Shown here: positions 35,194 to 43,703 of the stretch, one piece after another
Layout: each line of letters opens with the position of its first letter
Position numbering within the stretch: position 1 is the stretch's first letter
Notes under the pieces: model-generated
What the model saw: the letters and a program-made list of their open reading frames with translations, nothing else
The model's database searches: none
Told to the model about the DNA's origin: nothing
Origin: Eubacterium sp.
Lineage (GTDB): Bacteria; Bacillota; Clostridia; Lachnospirales; Lachnospiraceae
Reading direction: 5' to 3'
Assembly: GCA_022796875.1 (NCBI GenBank)
Contig: JAAWJJ010000018.1
Location: 1-50,015, forward strand
DNA: 50,015 bases
Program-made: the position numbers and the translations under genes

Positions 35194-35991
35194 TCATGAA
35201 ACGCAAAGTGAACGAAGCTCCCGAATCAGATTATTCAACTGTACATCAAGACTGCAGTCAAATACGCCGGAATCGGTTTCGATCAGGCATTGGTTCAATC
35301 CTAACGATACATCCGGTACAAATTCAAGCTCGCTGTTCATTCCTACTTTCATTTCAATCTCTTGCCTGTGTGCTTTTAAGAACGAACAGTTTTCCGGCGT
35401 CATCCGTATCCGGAACTCTTTCGCATTTTCCACTTCTTCCATCGTATCCTCAATGACCGACAGAAGAATATCTTTCCGGTTGTCAAACTGTGCATGGAAT
35501 ACACGCTCTACCACGGTCAGCACCGTGTCGAGAAGCTGCGGTTCGAGTTCCCGGTATTTTGCCTGGTATTCCTGCTCCATCTGCATCCGCTGTGTTTCCA
35601 ACTCCTGTTTTCCGTCGTCCAGCACTTTTTTCGCTTCTTCCAGACCTTGTTTCTGTCCGGCATCATACCCTTCCGTTTCTGCCTGTTTCTGCCAGATATC
35701 CGCCTGATCTTTCGCATCCTGTACAATCCGCTCCGCAGCCGCACGCGCTTCTTCTATCATACGGTCTGCTTCCGCCTGTATTTCTTCCAGAGAAATCTGC
35801 GGTTCCTCTTCCACATAAACTTCTTCTGCCAAAAGACCTTCCTGAAACCCTTCTCCGGCATCCGCTCTTAAAGCCCGCGCCTGTTCTTTCTTCAGCTTTT
35901 CGAGTTTTTCCTGGATTTGGTCATTAGAATTGATAATCCTCGTCTGCTCCATCTGCGGATTTATGTAATTCTGCCTGTATAAATTATACAA
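35194..35991 (-). CDS. fliH: Flagellar export ATPase regulator FliH
   Basis: FliH (265 residues) holds and regulates FliI. An N-terminal region with QTRIINSNDQIQEKLEKL, a Glu/Gln-rich coiled coil (about 85-160) and a C-terminal globular domain (about 165-265) are seen. The best start is TTG at 35991, eight bases or so after GGAGGTGACG, which lies in the last codons of fliG; it overlaps fliG by 8 bases. The frame also has an ATG at 36024 with no site. Confidence 0.92.
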   Translation of the reverse strand: MYNLYRQNYINPQMEQTRIINSNDQIQEKLEKLKKEQARALRADAGEGFQEGLLAEEVYVEEEPQISLEEIQAEADRMIEEARAAAERIVQDAKDQADIWQKQAETEGYDAGQKQGLEEAKKVLDDGKQELETQRMQMEQEYQAKYRELEPQLLDTVLTVVERVFHAQFDNRKDILLSVIEDTMEEVENAKEFRIRMTPENCSFLKAHRQEIEMKVGMNSELEFVPDVSLGLNQCLIETDSGVFDCSLDVQLNNLIRELRSLCVS

Positions 35992-36991
35992 TAATCTCGT
36001 CACCTCCGCCTCTGGAAATGACAATTTCCGCCGCGTCTTCCAATCTTCGAATCACAGCTACAATCTTCTGCTGCGCCTCTTCCACGTCTTTCATACGAAT
36101 CGGACCCATAAATTCCATATCTTCCTGAATCATGGCTGCCAAACGTTTGGAAAGGTTTTTAAATATGACATTCTGCACTTCTTCATTTGCGCCTTTTAAG
36201 GCAACCGCCAGATCGTTATTTTCCACCTCACGCAGAACACGCTGGATCGCGCGGTCGTCAAGCAGGAGAATATCTTCAAATACAAACATTTTCTTACGAA
36301 TCTCATCCGCCAGTTCAGGCGCTTCGATTTCCAGAGATTCCATAATATGTTTTTCCGTACCGCGGTCTACCGAATTGAGGATATCCACGATAGCGTCGAC
36401 ACCGCCAATAATTGTGTAATCCTGATTGAGCAGCGAAGACAGTTTTCTTTCCAATACGCGCTCGACCTCCTTGATCACATCCGGCGACGTTCTGTCCATC
36501 AGCGCAATCCTCTTTGCCACATCCGCCTGCTTTTCCGGCGGTAGTGAACCAATGATCAACGCCGCCTGCGTAGCCGTCAGATAAGAAAGAATCATGGCAA
36601 TGGTCTGAGGATGCTCATCCTGAATGAAGCTGAGCACCTGGCCCGGATCCGTTTTTCGGATAAATTCAAACGGCCGAACCTGCAAAGACGCCGTCAGTTT
36701 CTTGATGACGTCCTGAGCCTTATCGTTGCCAAGAGCTTTCTCCAGCAATTCGCGGGCATAAGCAATACCGCCCTCCGCAATATACTGCTGAGCAAGGCAT
36801 ACCTGATAAAATTCGTCAAGTACCTGTTCTTTTTGTGCAGGGGAAACGCTTCTGGTATTGGCAATTTCCAGTGTCAGTTCTTCTATTTCTTCTTCTTTTA
36901 AATGTTTAAATATGGTCGCTGATTTTTCCGGACCTAACGTAATCAGCAAAATGGCTGCTTTTTGTAAACCTTTTAAAGAATCTTCTGCCAT
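35984..36991 (-). CDS. fliG: Flagellar motor switch protein FliG
   Basis: FliG (335 residues) connects the MS ring to the C ring and transmits torque. The EHPQTIA motif is at 126-132, the conserved charged torque helix lies in the C-terminal domain around LLDDRAIQRVLREVENNDLA. Full length and order after fliF are typical. Confidence 0.97.
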   Translation of the reverse strand: MAEDSLKGLQKAAILLITLGPEKSATIFKHLKEEEIEELTLEIANTRSVSPAQKEQVLDEFYQVCLAQQYIAEGGIAYARELLEKALGNDKAQDVIKKLTASLQVRPFEFIRKTDPGQVLSFIQDEHPQTIAMILSYLTATQAALIIGSLPPEKQADVAKRIALMDRTSPDVIKEVERVLERKLSSLLNQDYTIIGGVDAIVDILNSVDRGTEKHIMESLEIEAPELADEIRKKMFVFEDILLLDDRAIQRVLREVENNDLAVALKGANEEVQNVIFKNLSKRLAAMIQEDMEFMGPIRMKDVEEAQQKIVAVIRRLEDAAEIVISRGGGDEIIV

Positions 36992-36994
36992 CAG

Positions 36995-38605
36995 TTACTC
37001 TCCCCACTCTTCATCCAGCCAATTGCGCAGCAATGCCGCAACGGCCTCTGGATTTTCATCCACAAATTTCTCTATCAAAACCCGTGTTTCAGATTTTTCA
37101 GTAAAACCGATATCTTCCAGATTGCTTTCCGCTTCCTTTGTCGTTTCGAGAAGCGTTTCCACAGAAAGCTCCGGTTCCGGTTCTTCCGTTTCCGTCTTCC
37201 TGGTACTGTGGAATACTACAAAACCCAACAATGCAAAAATCAGAACGGCCAGTATAATTTCGAAATAATCTGTCAGCGTCCTGCCGCTGCCTTCCGCATA
37301 TTGGAAAAACGGCACTTCGTACGCAACAATAGTAATATTTTCCTGTGCAAACCCCGTAGCATTGGCTACCGCCGAAAGCAGGTCGTCATCTACATCCAGT
37401 TTTACACGCTCGCTGTTTTGCGCAACAAACTCGTCAAACGTCATATCGTCTAACGTTCCGTTATCTTTCAGTTCATCCTCGTTATAAATCCGATAGCTGA
37501 CCGCCACTGCGGATACGGAAGAAGTTTCATAATTGATTTTGCCCATCGCGCTCGAATTTTCCGTCACTTCTTCACTCGGCGCATATTTCTCCGTTACATC
37601 CGTTATAGTAGAATTGCCGCCGGCGCCGTTCTGCATCACGTACGTCTGGTTTTCGTCGTTGGAATCTGTTCCCGGAACACCGCCGTCGCCTTCCGTCGTT
37701 TCTGCATTATATTCACTACGCTCGGTTAAATAACCCTGAGTCTGTCCTTCATCCACATAATAATGATGGTTCGTATATTTCTGCTGGCTGAAATCCATAT
37801 CCAGATTCAATCCGACGTTTACATTGTCGTAAACATTCGTGCCCAAAATGACATTCGATACTTCGGATTTTTTCATGTTTTCCGCTTTCTGTTGATAAGA
37901 AAGCTGGGAACTGGCCATGCCGACAGAACTGGAAGAATCCCCTCCGGAAAACAGCACGCTGCTGTTGGCTTTATCCATGATCGTGATATTATCCGTTGTA
38001 TCGTTCCCGACCGACGTCGCCACAAATTTTGCCAAGCTTAGCGCCTGTTCTTCATCCATTTCTCCGTTCAGTCCCAGAATAACGCTGGCATAGGTTTCCT
38101 GTTCCCGGGCGATCAGCGTACCGTCGTCAACCGGAATTGACAGCGTAACGGACGCCGTATCAATATTTGCCGCGCTTTCCAGGTCGTCCGCCAGTTTTTC
38201 TTCAAGATAAAGCTGATACTTCTTCATCTTGTCCGCTTCCGTCGTACTGAAAGAACCGTCGAACACTTTCTCAATACTGTAACCGTCTGTCGGTATATTA
38301 TTGGATCCAAGCAAAATGTTGGCGTTTGACTTATCTTCTTCCGAAATCGTAAAAGTCAGGCCGTCCGAAGAAACCTCATATAAGATCTGATTATCATCCA
38401 ACAGTTTCTTTACTTCGCCGGACTGAGCCGTACTCTCACAGGTGATCAGTTCTACTTTTTCTTCTTTGCCCGACACTACTCCGACAATGACAGCTGCTAC
38501 GATCACTACTGCTACAATACTTATAATCAGCAGTTTCTGCTGTTTCGATAATTTCTGCCAAAATTCTTTTACTCTGCCCGTTATACCATTCAATCTTTCC
38601 TGCAT
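36995..38605 (-). CDS. fliF: Flagellar MS-ring protein FliF
   Basis: FliF (536 residues) forms the MS ring, the base on which the export gate and switch assemble. Membrane helices lie at about 24-43 and about 448-468; the ring-building motifs between them and the C-terminal FliG-binding tail (ending AALLRNWLDEEWGE) are intact. AGGGGAT precedes the ATG. Confidence 0.96.
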   Translation of the reverse strand: MQERLNGITGRVKEFWQKLSKQQKLLIISIVAVVIVAAVIVGVVSGKEEKVELITCESTAQSGEVKKLLDDNQILYEVSSDGLTFTISEEDKSNANILLGSNNIPTDGYSIEKVFDGSFSTTEADKMKKYQLYLEEKLADDLESAANIDTASVTLSIPVDDGTLIAREQETYASVILGLNGEMDEEQALSLAKFVATSVGNDTTDNITIMDKANSSVLFSGGDSSSSVGMASSQLSYQQKAENMKKSEVSNVILGTNVYDNVNVGLNLDMDFSQQKYTNHHYYVDEGQTQGYLTERSEYNAETTEGDGGVPGTDSNDENQTYVMQNGAGGNSTITDVTEKYAPSEEVTENSSAMGKINYETSSVSAVAVSYRIYNEDELKDNGTLDDMTFDEFVAQNSERVKLDVDDDLLSAVANATGFAQENITIVAYEVPFFQYAEGSGRTLTDYFEIILAVLIFALLGFVVFHSTRKTETEEPEPELSVETLLETTKEAESNLEDIGFTEKSETRVLIEKFVDENPEAVAALLRNWLDEEWGE

Positions 38606-38622
38606 TTGTATCCCCTACTTAA

Positions 38623-38934
38623 TTATATCTGCATATTCATAATTTCTTTGTACGCATCCAGCAGCCTGTCGCGGACCGCCACCGTATATTGCAATGCGAT
38701 ATTTGCCTTTTCCTGGGCAATCTGTAAGTCATGAGTGTTTTTTGCTTTTCCCAGAGCAAACTGAATTTCCGCTGCTTCCGCATTATTCTGCAGCCTGTTT
38801 GTTTCATCTAACATCTGTAATGCCGACTGAAATACCGAATCAAAGCTGTTGCCGGTCTTTTTTACACTTTCGTCCTGTTCTAATGCCTGTTTTATGTACT
38901 CAGAAGTTACGTTTGTTAAAGCTGAGATATCCAT
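38623..38934 (-). CDS. fliE: Hook-basal body junction protein FliE
   Basis: FliE (103 residues) joins the MS ring to the rod. The C-terminal part ANIALQYTVAVRDRLLDAYK with final IMNMQI is typical. The start at 38934 (MDISALTN) has GGAGGG five bases upstream; the frame's earlier GTG at 38946 is inside that site. Confidence 0.95.
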   Translation of the reverse strand: MDISALTNVTSEYIKQALEQDESVKKTGNSFDSVFQSALQMLDETNRLQNNAEAAEIQFALGKAKNTHDLQIAQEKANIALQYTVAVRDRLLDAYKEIMNMQI

Positions 38935-39009
38935 GTTTCCCTCCACTTTCTACTGTACTGGTCTAAATCCTTTTTCGTTTTTGGCTTCCATCATGCAGCC
39001 TGTATACCG

Positions 39010-39453
39010 CTATGACTGACCGATCTGCAGGCCGCGCTGGGCCATAGCCTTGCTTGCCTCAAACGCAGTTGCGTTTGCTTCATAAGCACGGCTGGCGTCA
39101 ATCATATTCGTCATTTCCGTTACGATATTAATATTCGGATACGTCACATATCCGTTTTCATCCGCATCTGGATTGGCCGGGTCGTAGTCCATCTTAAAAT
39201 CCGTTTCATAATCTTCGGTAACCCTTGTGACCCGGACTCCCTTTCCGATATATCTGTTTCTTGAATTTTCTAACATTTCCCGAAACGTCGTATTGGTCTT
39301 CTCCTGAAACGTCACGATCTTTCTGCGGTACGGCGTACCGTTCTCCGTACTCGTGGTGTTCACATTGGCCATATTTTCGGAAATAATATCCGACCGGAAA
39401 CGCTGCGCGGTCATTCCGGACGCATTGATATCAAACGACTGAAATAATGACAT
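39010..39453 (-). CDS. flgC: Flagellar rod protein FlgC
   Basis: FlgC (147 residues) is a proximal rod subunit. The N-terminal SFDINASGMTAQRFRSDIIS with ENMANVNTT and the C-terminal NMIDASRAYEANATAFEASK motifs are canonical. GGAGG precedes the ATG. Confidence 0.97.
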   Translation of the reverse strand: MSLFQSFDINASGMTAQRFRSDIISENMANVNTTSTENGTPYRRKIVTFQEKTNTTFREMLENSRNRYIGKGVRVTRVTEDYETDFKMDYDPANPDADENGYVTYPNINIVTEMTNMIDASRAYEANATAFEASKAMAQRGLQIGQS

Positions 39454-39483
39454 AGTTCTTTCCTCCTGTTTTCCGGTCTGTAA

Positions 39484-39873
39484 TTACTTAATCACCGATT
39501 TTATTCTGGAAAATTCATGATTAATACTTGTCGTAAGCCCCTGATAACGAAGCTGTTCTGCCGCCAGCTCCACGTTCTCCGTATCGACGTCTACATTGTT
39601 TCCGTCTACACGGTAAGAATATCCTGCGGAATCCGTATAAGTCCGTGGAACCAGATGATCCAAATGGATACCCGCTATTTTTTCGTCTAACGTCGTATAC
39701 TTGGAATGGCCAAGCTCACTTTCAAGAATACTCTCAAAATCCACATCCTGACGTTTATAATTCGGCGTAGAAATATTGGCCAGATTATTGCTGATCGCAG
39801 ACTCCCGCATCCAGCTTGCATCCGCCGCTTTTGTCAGGACATCAACATAACTGTAAATATCTGTATTAAACAT
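39484..39873 (-). CDS. flgB: Flagellar rod protein FlgB
   Basis: FlgB (129 residues) is a proximal rod subunit and the first gene of the fla/che operon. The motif SAISNNLANISTPNYKRQDV (with a one-residue difference at its start) and the C-terminal helix are typical. AAGGAG precedes the ATG. The leader is about 128 bases long. Confidence 0.97.
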   Translation of the reverse strand: MFNTDIYSYVDVLTKAADASWMRESAISNNLANISTPNYKRQDVDFESILESELGHSKYTTLDEKIAGIHLDHLVPRTYTDSAGYSYRVDGNNVDVDTENVELAAEQLRYQGLTTSINHEFSRIKSVIK

Positions 39874-39939
39874 ACGTTTCTCCTTTCCCTGCTTAAAGAT
39901 ACCAACGTACCATTCCTATTCTGATTTGATTTGTAAATG

Positions 39940-40002
39940 ATTCTGTTTCGTACTCTATTCTGTTTCATACTCTGTTTTGTATTCTATTTAAATTCGCACT
40001 CT
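39940..40002 (-). repeat. 17-bp tandem repeats in the fla/che leader
   Basis: On the plus strand, ATTCTGTTTCGTACTCT (39940-39956) and ATTCTGTTTCATACTCT (39957-39973) differ at one base; a shortened unit (39974-39985) and a decayed one (ATTTAAATTCGCACTCT, 39986-40002) follow. They fill the start of the transcript between the -10 box and flgB. Confidence 0.8.
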
Positions 40003-40007
40003 ATTCT

Positions 40008-40035
40008 ATTATAAATATATTTGGAAAAAATGCAA
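40008..40035 (-). promoter_or_regulatory. Sigma-A type promoter of the fla/che operon
   Basis: Minus strand: TTGCAT (40035-40030), 16-base spacer, TATAAT (40013-40008); shifting the -35 by one base gives TTTGCA with 17. The start is expected near 40001. I see no sigma-28 type promoter (TAAA/GCCGATAA) in this gap. The intergenic stretch 39874-40312 otherwise holds two repeat arrays and no gene. Confidence 0.85.
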
Positions 40036-40185
40036 ACCCTTTTTCCGTCTTTTTTTACATGATATGGTAGATTTTTAAATAAACGGGTACAAAATGTGGT
40101 TTTCCGGTAAAAAAGGAAACATTTCCCGCTTTTTCTCCGCCCTTTTTAAGTAAAAACTTTTTCTTTATTTTCCAACTCAGCCTGT

Positions 40186-40275
40186 ACAAAAACTGATATT
40201 TTGTAGTCAGAACATATAAAAACTGACATTTCAGAGAATAAATACACAAAAACTGCCGTTTCGCAGTCTTTGCCG
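40186..40275 (-). terminator. Three terminator-like hairpins in a 30-bp tandem array after codY
   Basis: Three units start at 40246, 40216 and 40186, exactly 30 bp apart, with shared core aYaaaaactgnYrttt on the plus strand. On the minus strand each gives a short stem followed by TTTTT: ACTGC/GCAGT (40267-40252), CTGA/TCAG (40234-40223) and CTGA/TCAG with a longer loop (40210-40193). The first is a fair intrinsic terminator for codY; the others are weak alone. Confidence 0.6.
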
Positions 40276-40312
40276 ACCGCGAACCCGACAGCTTCCTTGC
40301 ATGATCGTTCCT

Positions 40313-41095
40313 TTATTCTTTTCTGCTCTGTTTTTTAATTTCCTCTAATTCGTCAAAAACAACATCGTTCAGTACTTTAATATAAGTCCCTTTCATTCCC
40401 GAGGAACGCGATTCAATCACGCCTGCGCTTTCAAATTTGCGCAGGGCGTTTACAATTACGGAACGGGTGATCCCTACCCGGTCCGCAATCTTGCTGGCAA
40501 CAAGAATCCCCTCCTTGCCGTTCATTTCATCAAAAATATGTGTGATTGCTTCCAGTTCGGAAAACGACAGCGTACTGATTGCAGATTTCACAATCTGTTT
40601 TTTTCTCGTTTCTTCCGCATTTTCCTCATTGACGGAACGCATCATTTCCAGGCCGACTACCGTCGTCCCGTACTCGCTTAAAATAATATCGTCGATATCA
40701 TATGATTTCTCACATCGGTAAACAAATAACGTCCCCAGACGTTCCCCCGCAATATCAATCGGCGTAATGATCGCGCAATATTTGTTTACATCAACGATAA
40801 ACCCAAGCGTTTCCAGATTTACGTTTTCTTTTGTGGAAAGGATTCCCAACAGCCTTTCATTTAAAAGTGGATCCACATATCCGCCTACTTCATTATCAAT
40901 TAATTCTTTTATGTCTTCAATCCCGTGACAGTGGCTGGTTCCGAGCACCTTTCCTTTTCTGCTGATTACCAGAATATTCGAATACAGTATTTCTGTCAAT
41001 ACTTCACAAATGTCGTTAAAAACTACTTTAGAGGAATTGTTGTTATGTAGCAGCTTATTGATTTTCCTGGTTTTGTCTAATAACTGAACACTCAT
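40313..41095 (-). CDS. codY: Global nutrient-responsive repressor CodY
   Basis: CodY (260 residues) senses GTP and branched-chain amino acids and represses genes of nutrient limitation. The N-terminal GAF domain (about 1-155) begins MSVQLLDKTRKINKLL; the C-terminal winged helix has the recognition region ASKIADRVGITRSVIVNALR. It lies just upstream of flgB as in Bacillus. AGGAGG precedes the ATG. A CodY-box-like site abuts its own promoter, suggesting self-control. Confidence 0.97.
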   Translation of the reverse strand: MSVQLLDKTRKINKLLHNNNSSKVVFNDICEVLTEILYSNILVISRKGKVLGTSHCHGIEDIKELIDNEVGGYVDPLLNERLLGILSTKENVNLETLGFIVDVNKYCAIITPIDIAGERLGTLFVYRCEKSYDIDDIILSEYGTTVVGLEMMRSVNEENAEETRKKQIVKSAISTLSFSELEAITHIFDEMNGKEGILVASKIADRVGITRSVIVNALRKFESAGVIESRSSGMKGTYIKVLNDVVFDELEEIKKQSRKE

Positions 41096-41138
41096 AGTAT
41101 GCCTCCTATAATTTTTAATTTCCTACCAAACCAGCTTA

Positions 41139-41167
41139 ATATTACCACTATTCAAATACATTTGCAA
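41139..41167 (-). promoter_or_regulatory. Sigma-A promoter of codY
   Basis: Minus strand: TTGCAA (41167-41162), 17-base spacer, TAATAT (41144-41139); start near 41132, leaving a leader of about 37 bases. Confidence 0.75.
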
Positions 41168-41168
41168 G

Positions 41169-41183
41169 AATTTTTAGAAAACT
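41169..41183. promoter_or_regulatory. CodY-box-like site upstream of codY
   Basis: The plus-strand sequence AATTTTTAGAAAACT matches the CodY consensus AATTTTCWGAAAATT at 13 of 15 positions. It begins one base upstream of the -35 hexamer, where a bound repressor would hinder RNA polymerase. Confidence 0.6.
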
Positions 41184-41188
41184 TATTA

Positions 41189-41266
41189 TAATAGTTCCGC
41201 CGCAACCCACTTATTGCACATATCATGCTCGCATAAATGAACACATAAGTGTGGACGGAACTATTA
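41189..41266. repeat. 78-bp foldback element between pheT and codY
   Basis: Ends are exact 11-bp inverted repeats, TAATAGTTCCG (41189-41199) and CGGAACTATTA (41256-41266); an inner pair CACTTAT (41208-41214) and ATAAGTG (41245-41251) continues the stem. It touches the pheT stop at 41268. It probably ends the pheST message, although no T-run follows; a small mobile foldback is the alternative. Confidence 0.65.
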
Positions 41267-41267
41267 C

Positions 41268-43688
41268 TTATTTCCTGAGTTCGACATCCATGGCGGCCAG
41301 TTCTTCCAGTATTTTATCCATAGCGGACACAATATCGCCGTCCTCCAGCGTCCGGTCTTTTGCACGGAAAGAAAGGTTAAACGCCAGAGATTTATACCCG
41401 CGGCGGATCTGTTCCCCTTCATAAATGTCAAATAACGTACAGCTTTCCAGATATTTGCCGCCGCGTTTTGCGATCGCCTTTTCGATCGTGCCGACAAGGA
41501 GCGTTTTCGGAACCGTCAGGCTTAAGTCGCGGGTGATCGCCGGATATTTTGCCACGCCTTTATATTTATAGTCAAAGTCTGCCAGTTTCACGATTTCCGC
41601 CATTTCCACGACCGCTACGTAAACCCGCTCTTTGATCTCGTAATTTGCCGCGGCTAACGGATGCAGTTCCCCGATAAAGCCGACCGAAATATTATCGTAT
41701 ATAATATCCGCTTTTCTGCCCGGATGCAGATATGGACGGTCGGTATTCGGATCATATTCCGCCTGCTTTTTCATTCCCATCCGGGAAAACAATTCTTCCA
41801 CAGCTCCTTTCATAGTAAAGAAATCGCCTTCGCCGTACATGCCTAACGTCAGCATCATTCTTTCTTCTGGAAGTTCCGTGAGCGGAAGCTGTTTCGGGAA
41901 ATATACGTTGCCCAGTTCGTACAGGCGCACGTTTTTATTCCGATGATTATAATTGGTAGATAAGGAACTTAAAATCCCGTTTAACGGCGTGGTACGCATA
42001 ATACTGAAATCTTCGCCAAGCGGATTGGAAATTACGACTGCCTGACGCAGGCTGTCGTCTTCCGGCAGCATCAACTTATCAAACACTTTCGGGCTTTCAA
42101 AAGAGAAACACATTCCCTGCGAAAATCCGCAGCTTTCCACCGTATTTCTGGCAATTTCTTCGATCTGCAATTTGAAAGACAATCCGCCTGCCGTCGCTTC
42201 GCCGGACGGAAGCGTCGTCGGTATTTTGTCATATCCGTAAAAACGGGCGACTTCTTCCGCAAGATCCGCCCCACAAAGCAAGTCCTGGCGCCAGGACGGA
42301 ACGACAATTTCTTTTTTCGCTTCATCATATCCCAGCCCTATTTTCTGAAAATACCCGAGCATCGCTTTTTCTTCAATGTCCGTACCGAGCAGCCGGTTGA
42401 TTTTATCCGGCTCAAAAGCTACGCGGCTGCTTTCCCGTTTGTTGTGGTACACGTCTACGACGCCTCCCACGACTTCCCCGACGCCCAGTTCTTCCACAAG
42501 CTGGCAGGCGCGGTTCATTGCCTCTATGGCGGTATTCGGATCCAACCCTTTTTCGAATTTCGAAGAAGCGTCGGTCCTCAAGCCAATTTTTTTGGAAGAC
42601 AGCCGGATATTGGTGCCGTCAAAACATGCCGCTTCAAATAACATGGATGTGACGTGGTCCGTAATCATGGAGTTTTCTCCGCCCATGATGCCCGCCAGGC
42701 CGATCGCTTTTTCAGCGTCACAGATCATCAGTACGGAATCGTCCGTTTCCCTTTCCTGTCCGTCCAGAGTCGTAAATTTTTCTCCTTTTTCGGCACGGCG
42801 CACAACGATCTCATTTCCGGCAATCGTATCCAGATCGTAGGCGTGCATCGGCTGTCCGTATTCTTCCATCACATAGTTTGTAATATCGACCAGATTGTTA
42901 ATCGGACGGATTCCGTGCGCTGCCAGCCGGCGCTGCATCCATTCCGGCGACGGAGCGATCTTTATATTTTTTACAACTCTCGCCGTATAACGTGGGCACA
43001 GATCCGCATCTTTTACCGTCACTTTAATATAGTCATTGACATCCTCGCTGTTTCCTGTTTCTCTGACCTGCGGCGGGCAAAACGGTTTGTCAAACGTAGC
43101 GGCCGCTTCTCTGGCAATCCCGAGTACGCTGAAACAGTCCACACGGTTGGAAGTGATTTCATATTCGACTACCGTATCGTCCAGTCCCAGCGCGGCTACG
43201 GCGTTTTCCCCTGGTGTCACCTCTTTTTTGAAAATGTAAACGCCGTCCTCCGGCGCTTCCGGATACATGTCTTTTGTAGAGCCGAGCTCCTCAATAGAGC
43301 ACATCATTCCGTTGGACGGGACTCCGCGAAGTTTGCCTTTTTTGATTTTAATCCCGCCTTCTACCGTTTTTCCGTCATGTCCGCCAGCGACACGGCCGCC
43401 GTCCAACACAACCGGGATATTATCTCCCTCCCTGACATTCGGCGCGCCGGTGACGATCTGAATCGGCGCTTCCGCCCCGATATCCACCTGGCAGACAATC
43501 AGTTTGTCCGCGTCCGGATGTTTCTCTATCGTTTGTATTTGGCCTACAACAATTTTGTCAAGGTCCGCGTCCATTTTTTCATAGCCTTCGACTTTGGAGC
43601 CGGAAAGAGTCATGGCATCCATATACTGTTCCGGCGTCACTTCCAGGCCAGGCACTAAATCTTTCATCCAGGATAATGATGTTTTCAT
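41268..43688 (-). CDS. pheT: Phenylalanine-tRNA ligase beta subunit
   Basis: PheT (806 residues) pairs with PheS to charge tRNA-Phe. Domains in order: N-terminal EMAP-like tRNA-binding domain (about 40-155, with KHPDADKLIVCQVD), B3/B4 editing domain (about 205-390), B5 (about 405-475), catalytic-like core, and the C-terminal FDX-ACB anticodon-binding domain (from about 710, with KYPAITRDLSLTV). Full bacterial length. It follows pheS by 15 bases. Confidence 0.98.
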   Translation of the reverse strand: MKTSLSWMKDLVPGLEVTPEQYMDAMTLSGSKVEGYEKMDADLDKIVVGQIQTIEKHPDADKLIVCQVDIGAEAPIQIVTGAPNVREGDNIPVVLDGGRVAGGHDGKTVEGGIKIKKGKLRGVPSNGMMCSIEELGSTKDMYPEAPEDGVYIFKKEVTPGENAVAALGLDDTVVEYEITSNRVDCFSVLGIAREAAATFDKPFCPPQVRETGNSEDVNDYIKVTVKDADLCPRYTARVVKNIKIAPSPEWMQRRLAAHGIRPINNLVDITNYVMEEYGQPMHAYDLDTIAGNEIVVRRAEKGEKFTTLDGQERETDDSVLMICDAEKAIGLAGIMGGENSMITDHVTSMLFEAACFDGTNIRLSSKKIGLRTDASSKFEKGLDPNTAIEAMNRACQLVEELGVGEVVGGVVDVYHNKRESSRVAFEPDKINRLLGTDIEEKAMLGYFQKIGLGYDEAKKEIVVPSWRQDLLCGADLAEEVARFYGYDKIPTTLPSGEATAGGLSFKLQIEEIARNTVESCGFSQGMCFSFESPKVFDKLMLPEDDSLRQAVVISNPLGEDFSIMRTTPLNGILSSLSTNYNHRNKNVRLYELGNVYFPKQLPLTELPEERMMLTLGMYGEGDFFTMKGAVEELFSRMGMKKQAEYDPNTDRPYLHPGRKADIIYDNISVGFIGELHPLAAANYEIKERVYVAVVEMAEIVKLADFDYKYKGVAKYPAITRDLSLTVPKTLLVGTIEKAIAKRGGKYLESCTLFDIYEGEQIRRGYKSLAFNLSFRAKDRTLEDGDIVSAMDKILEELAAMDVELRK

Positions 43689-43703
43689 TTCTTTCTCCCT
43701 CCT

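Noticed and set aside
40055..40249. 64-codon frame on the minus strand between codY and flgB
   Set aside because: Starts with GTG without a binding site; its repeated QFLY peptides come from the 30-bp terminator-like repeats.
39874..40312. c-di-GMP riboswitch or sigma-28 promoter ahead of flgB
   Set aside because: No matching core sequences were found; only a sigma-A type promoter and repeats.
42654..43658. 334-codon plus-strand frame antisense to pheT
   Set aside because: Mirror of a strongly conserved gene; composition fits a shadow frame and there is no promoter or binding site.
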